From positions 1 to 25,439 of the IMG/VR virus record IMGVR_UViG_3300025889_000865: a DNA stretch of 25,439 nucleotides. One strand, 5' to 3'. Numbering within the stretch: position 1 is the stretch's first letter; each line of letters begins with the position of its first letter. The notes under the pieces were generated by a model. It was given only the letters and a program-made list of their open reading frames with translations, ran no database searches and was not told the DNA's origin. Of the stretch, positions 6,598 through 12,793 are shown piece after piece. Origin of the DNA: a virus. A program made the translations under genes and the position numbers.

Positions 6598-7710
6598 TCA
6601 AACCTTTGACAAGCGGTTTGCCAACTCATCAACCCTTGTTACTAACGTGTTAATGAGATTGTTAGATGCCCCACCCAGCTTCGGTGTGGCGTAACGCCTA
6701 GACTTAGGAACGATGTCATGCGCAGGGAACAGCCCATTGTCATCAATCAGGCGTAGGTCATCGGCCTCGGTGAGGTTAAGCGCCGTCATGATGGTGCGCT
6801 CGTAGGCTTTGATGAACTGCTCGAACGTAGGCTTGGTCGGCGTAGGTAGTGGGCCGTGGCTATTAGCGTAATGCTTGTGCCACCACGAGGGCTTGAGTGC
6901 CCCCTCTGAGTACGCAATGCGTGATGCCAACGTGTCGTACACATCTTCGGCTACGCCAATCAAAGCCTGCGTTAGTTCGTTCGCCTCCTGCGTGTCGATG
7001 CCGCTGTGAATCTTGTCGTCAAGCAGGTTCTTGATGGTGCGCCAGTCGGTTGTACCCACAGCCTTGGACGATGAGAACGGTAGCCCCTTGTAGTAGTCAA
7101 GTTCCTCACGCTCGGACAGCCTGCCAAACTGCATGAGCATGATGTCTTTGATGACGGTCAACTCTTTGCGCACCCTTGCACGCCTCTCCTTCAAAGGCCC
7201 ACTGGCAACGGGCGAAGCCAACGGCACCATGAGACTCTGGTCTTCGACTAGCTTACGCCCAGCTTCCATCACGAGGTGCACTGAGAACGGCCTGTCGAAC
7301 TTGTGGTCAAACCCCCATGCTCGTGCGTAACTTGACGTACTGACCGGCACAGCAACCGTCTTTCCCGTTGTTGTGTCCAACTTGTTGTAGCCATACCAGT
7401 AGTGCGCCCCCATGAAGTCGCGTGACGAGATGGTGTTGTGGTAGAGCAGAGACACAACCTCGTCGCCATTGGCAAGCGGCTCCCAATATCTGACCAGCGC
7501 GGTTTCGTAGTGCATGAGGTCGTAGAAGTTACGCCCCTGCCACGTGCCGTGCTTCAGTCGATAGTGGTGCTGACTGCGTCTGCGCAGGGGTCGCTCGTCT
7601 GACCCCCATATCCCCTTGCGGCTGTTGACGGGTTTGGTTTCATTGAAATGCCGCTCGGCGGCGTGGTAGTTGCGGATACTTGCACAGTCATAAGCTTTGT
7701 TTCCATACAT
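6598..7710 (-). CDS. Hypothetical protein upstream of the AAA+/VWA module
   Basis: This is a 370-residue protein without a family I recognise. The N-terminal 160 residues are rich in Tyr, Trp, His and Arg (for example HYRLKHGTWQGRNFYDLMHY), suggesting a compact globular fold. The middle is charged and helical (KERRARVRKELTVIKDIML), and the last residues (NNLINTLVTRVDELANRLSKV) form a probable coiled coil suited to oligomerisation. The ATG at 7710 follows AAGGAGAATCATC. It precedes the ATPase gene by a 57-base gap and may be part of the same transcript. No catalytic signature is visible. Confidence 0.65.
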   Translation of the reverse strand: MYGNKAYDCASIRNYHAAERHFNETKPVNSRKGIWGSDERPLRRRSQHHYRLKHGTWQGRNFYDLMHYETALVRYWEPLANGDEVVSLLYHNTISSRDFMGAHYWYGYNKLDTTTGKTVAVPVSTSSYARAWGFDHKFDRPFSVHLVMEAGRKLVEDQSLMVPLASPVASGPLKERRARVRKELTVIKDIMLMQFGRLSEREELDYYKGLPFSSSKAVGTTDWRTIKNLLDDKIHSGIDTQEANELTQALIGVAEDVYDTLASRIAYSEGALKPSWWHKHYANSHGPLPTPTKPTFEQFIKAYERTIMTALNLTEADDLRLIDDNGLFPAHDIVPKSRRYATPKLGGASNNLINTLVTRVDELANRLSKV

Positions 7711-7731
7711 GATGATTCTCCTTGTGGTTAG

Positions 7732-8139
7732 TTAGTCTCGACCTGAGACACAAATTTTTGTGACGGTGTACAACATACAGCCGCCTGTCTCATTGCAGGC
7801 TTCATTGTGTAGATGCTCAACGTCGGCAGGTTCCTCACCCACACGCATGAACTCCACCGATATGCCAGCTTCGTCACCAAGTTCTTTGTATTCATCGAAC
7901 CACTCTTGCGCTTCGCCGTACCACTTGATGTCGTGGAAGGCACTACAGTAGAAAGCAAACCCTGAGTTGTCCCAATACTCGCAGTCACAGAACCGGTCGC
8001 CTTCGTTAGCACCCAAGCAATCCTTGACAAGGTCAAGCGTGTTTTTGTTTCTGTACCGCAACAGCATCGCTTGCTTGAACGCTTCGAGCTTGGCTGTCTC
8101 ACCCGATGTGAGTATGGTCACTTCGCTTCTGTACCCCAT
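7732..8139 (-). CDS. Conserved small protein with MGYRSEV start
   Basis: The reading frame extends further upstream, but I set the start at the ATG at 8139, directly after AAAAGGAGAATCATC. This gives 135 residues beginning MGYRSEVTILTSG, the characteristic start of a conserved small phage and bacterial family of unknown function. The middle is rich in aromatic and acidic residues (YWDNSGFAFYCSAFHDIKWY). Six cysteines are spread through the protein, two of them as the CDC triplet near residue 52. The upstream codons give a low-complexity Ser/Thr sequence that is an antisense-like shadow of the neighbouring gene. The role is unknown. Confidence 0.7.
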   Translation of the reverse strand: MGYRSEVTILTSGETAKLEAFKQAMLLRYRNKNTLDLVKDCLGANEGDRFCDCEYWDNSGFAFYCSAFHDIKWYGEAQEWFDEYKELGDEAGISVEFMRVGEEPADVEHLHNEACNETGGCMLYTVTKICVSGRD

Positions 8140-8152
8140 GATGATTCTCCTT

Positions 8153-8770
8153 TTAGTTAACAGCTTCTTGGTTGATGTCGAACTGCTCGGCGATGTGCTC
8201 GTCGCTTGTGAGGTACTCGTACTCGTCACGCAGTCGCTTGTAAATCTCATCGGCGTAGTCGCGCACGCTCACCAACGCATCACCCATCATCTCCTCGTAG
8301 TACGTATTAAGGTCAGCGTTCTCGACGAGTGTTTTCACACTAGCTCGCGCCATCATGCCGTTGCCACCCACGGGCTTGTCGGCAAACTCTTCGTTGTAGC
8401 AGTCACCATGCCAATACGTAGTAGCGCCGTCTAACTGCATGTTCCATGAGTGCACGTGGAGAGAGTTCAGTCTTATGACGTTGGCTTTTGAGTCAACCCA
8501 GCCTTGAGCGATTAGCTCAGCCATGATGGTCGCTTTGATGCAGTCGGGTCGGTGTTTCTCCAGCCACGTGACGAGGTCCACGCTGCCTGTCCACGATGCG
8601 CCATCGCCTTGAGAATAAAAGCCTGAGAAACATATGTCATCAATGCGGAAACCGTACTGATGCGCGTCCTCTTTGGCGTTGTCGTAAACGTAGTCCCACC
8701 ATTCGTAGTCAGGCTCGTACTGCCTGCGCACCTCGTCTTTCTCTGTGTCGCTTAGGTCGTTGAACTTCAT
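8153..8770 (-). CDS. Conserved phage protein with FSGFYSQGDGASWTG motif
   Basis: The 205-residue product begins with acidic helices (LSDTEKDEVRRQY) and then carries ICFSGFYSQGDGASWTG (about residues 47-63), a strongly conserved motif that I have seen in many phage proteins of unknown function. The centre contains several His and Trp residues (LHVHSWNMQLDGATTYWHGDC), and the C-terminus is an acidic helix. The ATG at 8770 has AGGAGG nine bases upstream, lying just after the previous stop. Some homologues carry vague antitoxin-like labels, which I do not adopt. No function can be assigned. The His-rich centre could bind metal, which is a guess. Confidence 0.65.
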   Translation of the reverse strand: MKFNDLSDTEKDEVRRQYEPDYEWWDYVYDNAKEDAHQYGFRIDDICFSGFYSQGDGASWTGSVDLVTWLEKHRPDCIKATIMAELIAQGWVDSKANVIRLNSLHVHSWNMQLDGATTYWHGDCYNEEFADKPVGGNGMMARASVKTLVENADLNTYYEEMMGDALVSVRDYADEIYKRLRDEYEYLTSDEHIAEQFDINQEAVN

Positions 8771-8781
8771 GGTCTGCCCTC

Positions 8782-9231
8782 CTATCGTACGAGTTGAACT
8801 TCGATGTTGTCGATGGCGTCGTTGACAATTTCTTCCATCTTGTCTTGGATTTCGGAAGACTCGATGACCTGCCTTGCGATTGCATCTACGTCGATGTGAT
8901 CGTTGAGGTCGTAGTTGCTCAGGTCAAAGTGCCTCTCGATGTAGTCGTCGTCAACAACATTCTCGACAGTCTCGCGCACCTGCTCATCAACTAAGTTAGT
9001 CAAGCTGTCACCAAACCTGTCATCGAACCACTTGTCAAACTTGTCGTTACCCAAAGCCAGAGCTGCAAGCTCAGACACGACGACACGCAGGCTCTCAACT
9101 TCTCGACGCATGGCGGCGATAGTTCCCTTGAGGTCAATGACCTCAGCCTCGTTGATAGGCTCAGGGGTTTCAGGTGTGTCAATCTGAACAACGCTCCAGT
9201 TATGAAGCTCGGTTGTTGTTTCGTTTAGCAT
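8782..9231 (-). CDS. Acidic coiled-coil protein, unknown function
   Basis: This 149-residue protein is very acidic. Residues about 30-60 (DLKGTIAAMRREVESLRVVV) form a clear coiled coil. The rest is rich in Asp and Val/Ile in repeated short segments, such as VDEQVRETVENVVDDDYI and VIESSEIQDKMEEIVNDAI. This alternation suggests repeated amphipathic helices. The ATG at 9231 follows TTAAGGAGAATCAAAA, the standard leader of this arm. It ends 11 bases before the next gene. I do not recognise it; a DNA-mimic or scaffold-like role would be speculation from composition alone. Confidence 0.6.
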   Translation of the reverse strand: MLNETTTELHNWSVVQIDTPETPEPINEAEVIDLKGTIAAMRREVESLRVVVSELAALALGNDKFDKWFDDRFGDSLTNLVDEQVRETVENVVDDDYIERHFDLSNYDLNDHIDVDAIARQVIESSEIQDKMEEIVNDAIDNIEVQLVR

Positions 9232-9253
9232 TTTTGATTCTCCTTAAATAAAT

Positions 9254-9276
9254 GTTTGCTACACCGTGTAGCAAAC
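9254..9276. repeat. 23-bp perfect palindrome, variant of the 9-3-9 family; possible leftward terminator
   Basis: GTTTGCTACAC and GTGTAGCAAAC are exact inverted arms around one central C. The inner part is TTTGCTACA-CCG-TGTAGCAAA, the same layout as the TTTGGGACA-N3-TGTCCCAAA palindromes further right, with paired changes at two positions per arm. It starts at the stop codon of the membrane-protein gene and lies 22 bases upstream of the next start's ribosome site. On the minus transcript it would form a long hairpin followed by ATTTATTT, so weak termination is possible. Operator function is equally possible. Confidence 0.8.
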
Positions 9277-9407
9277 TATCCGAACAGCACAAGCACAAAC
9301 ACCAGCAACGCCCAAAAGACAATGAACGCCATTGCCGCAAGCACTAACAGTACAAAGAACTCTTTCCAACTACGGCAGTAAAAGAAATCAAGTAGCCATC
9401 TCATCAT
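9276..9407 (-). CDS. Small single-pass membrane protein
   Basis: This 43-residue protein starts MMRWLLDFFYCRSWKEF and continues with an almost uninterrupted hydrophobic run to the end (FVLLVLAAMAFIVFWALLV plus FVLVLFG). It should be an inner-membrane protein with its short basic N-terminus inside. AAAGGAGTGGA lies directly upstream, and the ATG overlaps the previous stop (ATGA). A second ATG follows at once, at 9404. It is too short for a classic holin and lacks a second segment, though a small membrane-active role is possible. A perfect palindrome begins at its stop codon. Confidence 0.7.
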   Translation of the reverse strand: MMRWLLDFFYCRSWKEFFVLLVLAAMAFIVFWALLVFVLVLFG

Positions 9408-9580
9408 TCCACTCCTTTCATCGTGTACTCGTAAGAGTAGCTAGGCGCATCGCCCCTACCCGCATTGAACTCGGGGTTGTTCATGATCCACGCCCCAATG
9501 TTCTGCATCGCATCGAACAACTGATACTGCCAAATGTCCGACGACTCCACAGTTATCGTCACAGTCACTTCAATCTTCAT
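9404..9580 (-). CDS. Small hypothetical protein
   Basis: The 58-residue product begins MKIEVTVTITVESSDIW, a likely beta-strand, followed by YQLFDAMQNIGAWIMN, a likely helix, and a polar end. The ATG at 9580 has AAAGGAGGT about six bases upstream and overlaps the previous stop by one base. The stop overlaps the next start. Strong ribosome site and tight coupling support a real gene. No family is recognised. Confidence 0.6.
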   Translation of the reverse strand: MKIEVTVTITVESSDIWQYQLFDAMQNIGAWIMNNPEFNAGRGDAPSYSYEYTMKGVE

Positions 9581-9861
9581 CAGGTACCTCCTTTCAAATA
9601 ATCAGCAATAGTCCACACAGGTTGATGCTTGCCATCGAACCCAAACGCTTTCCACTTGTACAACGCAAACGGCACGCACCGCATAGACATAACCTTTGCG
9701 TGCTCATCTTTGGCGTCAATCATCTTCCAGTTCCAACCTTTCTCTAGGCGACGAGCGCGTTTCTGCGCCCATGTCCAAGGTTGTGGGTGTTTCTCATGCC
9801 AACGGCACACGTTGTTATGGTTGCGGTTGTTTTGTAGCGGCGTTACTTTAGTTGGTTTCAT
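9580..9861 (-). CDS. Hypothetical basic protein
   Basis: This 93-residue protein is basic and rich in Trp, His, Asn and Lys (VCRWHEKHPQPWTWAQKRAR at about 18-37). Its C-terminal half contains KWKAFGFDGKHQPVWTIADY. The composition would suit nucleic acid or protein binding, but there is no known motif. The ATG at 9861 overlaps the previous stop (ATGA) with GAGAGGTGAAG upstream. It is coupled on both sides. I do not recognise a family. Confidence 0.6.
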   Translation of the reverse strand: MKPTKVTPLQNNRNHNNVCRWHEKHPQPWTWAQKRARRLEKGWNWKMIDAKDEHAKVMSMRCVPFALYKWKAFGFDGKHQPVWTIADYLKGGT

Positions 9862-10037
9862 TTCTTCACCTCTCTTTCTAAATAAACATCTGTGTCAAAA
9901 TCCACGGCTTCGGTGTCGGTGACAAAACCATTACCAATCCTGACCCACGCTAGGTCAATGGCATCCTGCTCACTCTCCGCTTCGACCTCCATGTAGCGGT
10001 ACTCTTTTGATACCACGCACAACTCATAAGTCTTCAT
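9858..10037 (-). CDS. Small hypothetical protein, alpha/beta
   Basis: The open frame extends upstream, but the ATG at 10037 is preferred because AAGGAGGGCTAGTGAG lies directly before it and the upstream codons overlap another gene. The resulting 59 residues, MKTYELCVVSKEYRYMEVEA and a following ESEQDAIDLAWVRIGNG helix, end in VYLEREVKK. The strand-helix-strand pattern with SEQDAIDLA resembles small phage proteins that have EAxxEEEAxxxA segments, of unknown function. It overlaps the next ATG by four bases. Confidence 0.6.
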   Translation of the reverse strand: MKTYELCVVSKEYRYMEVEAESEQDAIDLAWVRIGNGFVTDTEAVDFDTDVYLEREVKK

Positions 10038-10041
10038 CTCA

Positions 10042-10221
10042 CTAGCCCTCCTTAAATTCATAAACAGTTTTGAAATAGATACGTGCATACCGCTTAAGCA
10101 CATCTTCATCGGGGAACCTAAGCCTTGCGTAAATCTCCGCATCAAGTTTGGTTTCAAACAAATAACCTTCCTCACAACCCGATACGAACCAAACTTCTTG
10201 CGTCGGTACTATGCTTCTCAT
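10042..10221 (-). CDS. Small hypothetical protein
   Basis: This 59-residue protein starts at an ATG at 10221 that overlaps the previous stop by four bases, with AAAGGAGGGCTAGTGCG upstream. That leader is nearly identical to the one before the next gene (AAGGAGGGCTAGTGAG). The sequence WFVSGCEEGYLFETKLDAEIYARLRF, given here in pieces as WFVSGCEEGYLFE then TKLDAEIYARLRF, suggests strands followed by a helix. The role is unknown. It does not appear among longer frames because of its size, but its position in the coupled run supports it. Confidence 0.6.
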   Translation of the reverse strand: MRSIVPTQEVWFVSGCEEGYLFETKLDAEIYARLRFPDEDVLKRYARIYFKTVYEFKEG

Positions 10222-10430
10222 CGCACTAGCCCTCCTTTGTTGTTGAGTCCGATCAGATCGGCTCGGTTGGTAATCAGAATGTTGTTGCTCTTGTGTAGCG
10301 GCGCTACCGTATGCACCACAGGCGGCGCAAGGTGCGCGTGACTGATGCAGTAAGACCTAGAGGGTTGCCCCTCCAGCGCATCGAACCGCGCCTGCGGAAA
10401 CGGCTTCTTGCAATGTTTGCAGTTAGGCAT
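10218..10430 (-). CDS. Small Cys/His protein, possible zinc-binding
   Basis: The 70-residue product begins MPNCKHCKKPFPQARFD, a CxxC knuckle, and then has YCISHAHL, giving Cys and His residues that could complete a zinc site. The C-terminal part is basic with Asn-rich NNILITNRADLIGLNN. The CxxCxxxF start recalls zinc knuckles of phage NinG-like proteins, but the rest does not match. The ATG at 10430 overlaps the previous gene by eight bases. The overall family is not recognised. Confidence 0.55.
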   Translation of the reverse strand: MPNCKHCKKPFPQARFDALEGQPSRSYCISHAHLAPPVVHTVAPLHKSNNILITNRADLIGLNNKGGLVR

Positions 10431-10686
10431 GACTCACCTCCTCCCATTCAAGTAACTCAAAACTATGCGAATAGTTGCCGAAGTTGTAGTTCGCCATGAC
10501 CAACTGCTCGATGGCGTACTTATCCAAGCCACGCCCAAGGGCGTAGTCACCCAAGGGTATTGCCCCAGGTATGCCCCTAGACAGGTCATGAAACAGCAAC
10601 TGATTGTTGGCTTCATCAACTACAGCCACCATGCGCTGACCATGCGCGTCGTACTGACGCCCCGTATTCCATTGAACCTTCTTCAT
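10423..10686 (-). CDS. Hypothetical protein
   Basis: This 87-residue protein starts at the ATG at 10686, preceded by GCGAGGTGATTTG. A TTG one codon earlier is possible but less likely. The sequence MVAVVDEANNQLLFHDLSRG suggests a small beta fold, followed by a Gly-rich segment (GIPGAIPLGDYALGRGL) and a helix (DKYAIEQLVMANYNFG). It ends in an acidic tail. No known motif is visible. Its start shares bases with the previous stop. Confidence 0.55.
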   Translation of the reverse strand: MKKVQWNTGRQYDAHGQRMVAVVDEANNQLLFHDLSRGIPGAIPLGDYALGRGLDKYAIEQLVMANYNFGNYSHSFELLEWEEVSHA

Positions 10687-10799
10687 CAAATCACCTCGCT
10701 TTCTAATCGGTTGAAGTAATCATCAAGCCATCTGAAAAAGTCTTTGTTCAGAATCTGTGAAAGCGTGTACGCCTTGCGTGTTGCGTGTCGTATCTTCAT
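10686..10799 (-). CDS. Very small hypothetical protein
   Basis: A 37-residue frame begins at an ATG at 10799 with GCGAGGTGATGTG upstream and ends in ESEVI. The first part is basic (MKIRHATRKAYTLSQIL), the second aromatic and acidic (NKDFFRWLDDYFNRLESE). Start and stop each overlap a neighbouring gene by one base. The 3' end of the gene contains the ribosome site of the next one. The evidence is context and ribosome site only, so confidence is moderate. Confidence 0.5.
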   Translation of the reverse strand: MKIRHATRKAYTLSQILNKDFFRWLDDYFNRLESEVI

Positions 10800-11014
10800 C
10801 ACATCACCTCGCTTTCTTTAACCCACTTCAGGTTGAACACGCTAGGAAAAAACTCCCCGCCGTTGACCCACACACGCCCCGTACTAGCAGGTTTATGCGG
10901 GGGTCTACCGCCTTTAACTACGTCAGGCTCGCCACGAAAACTTGTGACGCTGGCGCCTACCTTGACTTCTTCGTTTGTTTCTTCGTGCACTAGCACCCAG
11001 TCGTTTACTCTCAT
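10799..11014 (-). CDS. Conserved small phage protein with PHKPASTGRVWV motif
   Basis: The 71-residue product has VTSFRGEPDVVKGGRPPHKP (about 23-42), then ASTGRVWVNGGEFFPSVFNL and a WVKESEV tail. The combination FRGE, PHKP-x-STGR-V-V and YPSV/FPSVF-x-LKW recurs in a small phage family of unknown function, probably a compact beta barrel. The ATG at 11014 is preferred over a GTG one codon earlier because TAGGAGG lies seven bases upstream. The stop overlaps the next ATG. Confidence 0.65.
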   Translation of the reverse strand: MRVNDWVLVHEETNEEVKVGASVTSFRGEPDVVKGGRPPHKPASTGRVWVNGGEFFPSVFNLKWVKESEVM

Positions 11015-11018
11015 CACA

Positions 11019-11270
11019 TCACCTCCTATCTAAAACAAACGCCATCTGTGTGTACGGCGTGGGTTCACCATTAATAACCGCGTAGTCTTTGTTGTCGTAA
11101 TAAACGCCAAGCGACAAGCGCCCGTCCTTAACTGATATGCAGACCTCGGGGTCGTAGTCAGCGCCTTCGTACCGAATACTCACGCCGTTTGGCGATGGCA
11201 CTACGCTGAAGTTGTTAATGACAGCCTTCTTCAAGCCGCCTTTCTTCTCGTCAAAGTCAACGCTGTTCAT
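11019..11270 (-). CDS. Hypothetical protein, beta-rich
   Basis: This 83-residue protein alternates strand-like segments (AVINNFSVVPSPNGVSIRY, VCISVKDGRLSLGVYYDN, YAVINGEPTPYTQMAFVL). No family is recognised. The ATG at 11270 follows GCGAGGTGAGCA, which is also the end of the previous gene. It ends in DRR with a stop whose last base is followed by the next ribosome site. It belongs to the coupled run of small genes. Confidence 0.55.
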   Translation of the reverse strand: MNSVDFDEKKGGLKKAVINNFSVVPSPNGVSIRYEGADYDPEVCISVKDGRLSLGVYYDNKDYAVINGEPTPYTQMAFVLDRR

Positions 11271-11273
11271 TGC

Positions 11274-11477
11274 TCACCTCGCTTTCTTCAAAAGAACACA
11301 CTCGGACTTCAGGCGTGACCACGCGACGCTAGCTTGCGCATCGGACTCGTACTGCATCTTTGGGACAGGCTGTCCCAAAGGTTTACCTTCAAATGGTTTA
11401 GTCTTTACGCTCAATAAAAGAGCGCATTGACTGTCGGTCAGCGTGGTGCTGGTGTTGCGGTTGCGTTTGTTAGACAT
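11274..11477 (-). CDS. Small hypothetical protein containing a palindrome copy
   Basis: The 67-residue product starts at an ATG at 11477 after TTTAAGGAGAATCAACC. It is basic at the N-terminus (SNKRNRNTSTTLTDSQ) and ends in LKSECVLLKKAR. One 21-bp palindrome lies inside the coding region and is read as PLGQPVPK. Its last codons contain the GCGAGGTGA ribosome site of the next gene. I do not recognise it. The presence of the palindrome may shape this protein's sequence more than its function does. Confidence 0.5.
   Translation of the reverse strand: MSNKRNRNTSTTLTDSQCALLLSVKTKPFEGKPLGQPVPKMQYESDAQASVAWSRLKSECVLLKKAR
11359..11379. repeat. Palindrome copy 1 (TTTGGGACA-N3-TGTCCCAAA)
   Basis: The arms TTTGGGACA and TGTCCCAAA are exact inverted copies around GGC. 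One extra base pair (C/G) extends each arm. It lies inside the 11477-11274 gene. Confidence 0.95.
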
Positions 11478-11533
11478 GGTTGATTCTCCTTAAATAAAAG
11501 TACTGCGTGAAAAGAACTGACACCCGAAGAGCA

Positions 11534-12055
11534 TCAGTCCGTGGCTTTGGGACACAATGTCCCAAACTTGTTAGAGAGAAGTTCTTCCCAATGCTTGGGC
11601 GGTCTTCTCCCCTCTTGTTTCAGGCGCTTGAAGATTTTATTGGCGCTCAGAATTTGGCTTAGTCGTTCAGGGTCAGGCGCACGCATCGCACGCTTTTTCT
11701 CCCTGTCCAGTTGTTTGTGCATAGACTCGTAGTCGTCAGCGAATCGAGCCTGCCTGTTCTTTAATATGGTTGACCGCTTGCTCACAAGCGCAACCTCTCT
11801 CATTCGTGCGAGGGTCTGATCTATCTCCAGCAAAGTCTTGCCCTCGTTCACCATACGTTTGCGTGCCTCGGCTGGTGCGAGCTTCATCACACTTCTCGTG
11901 TGGGTTCTTGCACACTCGTTACACACAGCAGACTCGTAATCAAGGCGCATTTTCATGGCTGGATTCTTAGTCCACGCACGAGATTGTGCGAGTGTTGCCC
12001 TGCGTTTGAACGCATCGGGCGGTTTGAGTTGGTTACAGCGGATGCATGGCTTCAT
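11534..12055 (-). CDS. Zinc-knuckle protein, charged C-terminus, unknown function
   Basis: I place the start at the ATG at 12055, with GAGGACATC upstream; the frame upstream of it runs through the repeat zone and is not likely coding. The 173-residue product begins MKPCIRCNQLKPPDAFKRR, a CxxC knuckle, and a second CNEC lies about 40 residues later, so a zinc finger of four cysteines is likely. The rest is highly basic helix (REKKRAMRAPDPERLSQIL). The first motif recalls zinc fingers beside HNH nucleases, but no HNH residues are visible. DNA binding is plausible. It borders the candidate origin zone, which is notable. A palindrome copy covers its last codons. Confidence 0.6.
   Translation of the reverse strand: MKPCIRCNQLKPPDAFKRRATLAQSRAWTKNPAMKMRLDYESAVCNECARTHTRSVMKLAPAEARKRMVNEGKTLLEIDQTLARMREVALVSKRSTILKNRQARFADDYESMHKQLDREKKRAMRAPDPERLSQILSANKIFKRLKQEGRRPPKHWEELLSNKFGTLCPKATD
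11546..11566. repeat. Palindrome copy 2
   Basis: TTTGGGACA-CAA-TGTCCCAAA lies in the last codons of the zinc-knuckle gene, read as FGTLCPK. This is a different reading frame from copy 1. A 12-base TGACACCCGAAG lies just to its left, near 11520. Confidence 0.95.
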
Positions 12056-12094
12056 GATGTCCTCGGTAAAAAGTGTCCACTTGTGTCCTGCGAT

Positions 12095-12380
12095 GTCCAC
12101 TTTTGTCTGAAGTGTCCAGCTAAGTGGGTCGCTGGAACGCAAGTAAAGACGTAGGGTTTGAGCATGATCGTCCGAACTATAATAGCATTTTTAGAAACAA
12201 GCCCGTCAGACAAGAGGAAAGTTGGGGCGAGCAAAAAGTGTCCACAAGTCCAGCCCCCTATAATAATAATTAATAAAAATAAAAATATATATTATAGTAA
12301 GGACGCTAAAGTGGACAGCGCTAATAACGGCGCGGGAGTTGAGTGACCCACTTGTGTGTCCAGCCCAGACAAAAGTGGAC
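12095..12380. repeat. 15-bp inverted repeat pair flanking the A+T core
   Basis: GTCCACTTTTGTCTG at 12095-12109 is the exact reverse complement of the bases at 12366-12380. The pair encloses 256 bases containing the A+T-rich core and several further GTCCA words. The length and exactness make chance unlikely inside a short zone. Confidence 0.8.
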
Positions 12381-12436
12381 TATTGTCCAGATTAGACAAG
12401 AAGTGGGTCATATCCACAACACGTTGTACACAAGCG

Positions 12437-12457
12437 TTTGGGACAGGTTGTCCCAAA
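12437..12457. repeat. Palindrome copy 3
   Basis: TTTGGGACA-GGT-TGTCCCAAA ends two bases before the stop codon of the 51-residue gene (minus strand), at the border of the repeat zone. On the minus strand it is followed by CGCTT, as is copy 5. Confidence 0.95.
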
Positions 12458-12459
12458 GC

Positions 12460-12615
12460 TCAGTCGTCTCGCCCAAGGCGATACTCAAGGGCAGACTTCC
12501 ACTCACGCTTCTGCACTTGCTCACGCTTGTATCGGGCGCCATGCTTGCGTGGCTTGGGCGTGGTTGTGGATTGCTTGGCTTTGAACTGCACGAGGTCTTT
12601 GTAGGTTTTAGACAT
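12460..12615 (-). CDS. Small basic hypothetical protein
   Basis: The 51-residue product begins MSKTYKDLVQFKAKQ and is rich in Lys and Arg, ending in EWKSALEYRLGRDD. The ATG at 12615 follows AAGGAGAATCAACC, the arm's standard leader. Similar small basic proteins with a W-K-x-AL-E end occur in phages, but no function is known. It is followed directly by a palindrome copy and then by the candidate origin zone. A plus-strand frame across the same bases is rejected because it lacks a ribosome site. Confidence 0.6.
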   Translation of the reverse strand: MSKTYKDLVQFKAKQSTTTPKPRKHGARYKREQVQKREWKSALEYRLGRDD

Positions 12616-12642
12616 GGTTGATTCTCCTTAGTAGGTTGGTGA

Positions 12643-12780
12643 TTAAAGGTACTGCTGGTTTTGCCGCTTGAGTAAACGCCAAGCAACGAAGATCGCCCAA
12701 GGGCTATAGCCTCGATACAGGCAATACGCTAGCCCAAAGGCACGAAGGTTGTCTCTGATACTGAAGATGCTTCTACGCAT
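12643..12780 (-). CDS. Small protein with hydrophobic core, possibly membrane-associated
   Basis: The ATG at 12780 is chosen because TAGGAGAACTACC lies directly upstream; the frame extends further only through a terminator. The 45 residues start with MRRSIFSIRDNLRAFGLAYC and continue LYRGYSPWAIFVAWRLLKRQ. Two short hydrophobic patches are broken by arginines, so it may lie on a membrane surface or form a helix pair. No family is recognised. It begins right after an intrinsic terminator, so its expression may depend on readthrough or on a separate start. Confidence 0.55.
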   Translation of the reverse strand: MRRSIFSIRDNLRAFGLAYCLYRGYSPWAIFVAWRLLKRQNQQYL

Positions 12781-12793
12781 GGTAGTTCTCCTA

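Larger units (their letters stand above)
12056..12459. other. Noncoding repeat-rich zone with A+T-rich core, candidate replication origin
   Basis: I see no convincing gene here. The zone holds many copies of a GTGTCCAC-type word. AAAAAGTGTCCAC occurs at 12068-12080 and 12233-12245. GTCCACTTTTGTCTG (12095-12109) has an exact inverted partner at 12366-12380. AAGTGGGTC occurs at 12122 and 12401, and inverted at 12345. GTGTCCAGC occurs at 12112 and 12356. Between these, 12258-12300 is almost pure A and T. Repeats flanking an A+T-rich core are the usual layout of a replication origin with initiator-binding iterons. A regulatory or partition site is the alternative. Confidence 0.55.

Noticed and set aside
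12158-12346. Plus-strand frame of 62 codons in the repeat zone
   Set aside because: It runs against all neighbouring genes, lacks a ribosome site, and crosses the A+T core and iterons, giving a low-complexity sequence.
12343-12621. Plus-strand frame of 92 codons
   Set aside because: It is antisense to the minus-strand 51-residue gene, which has the standard leader and a sensible composition.
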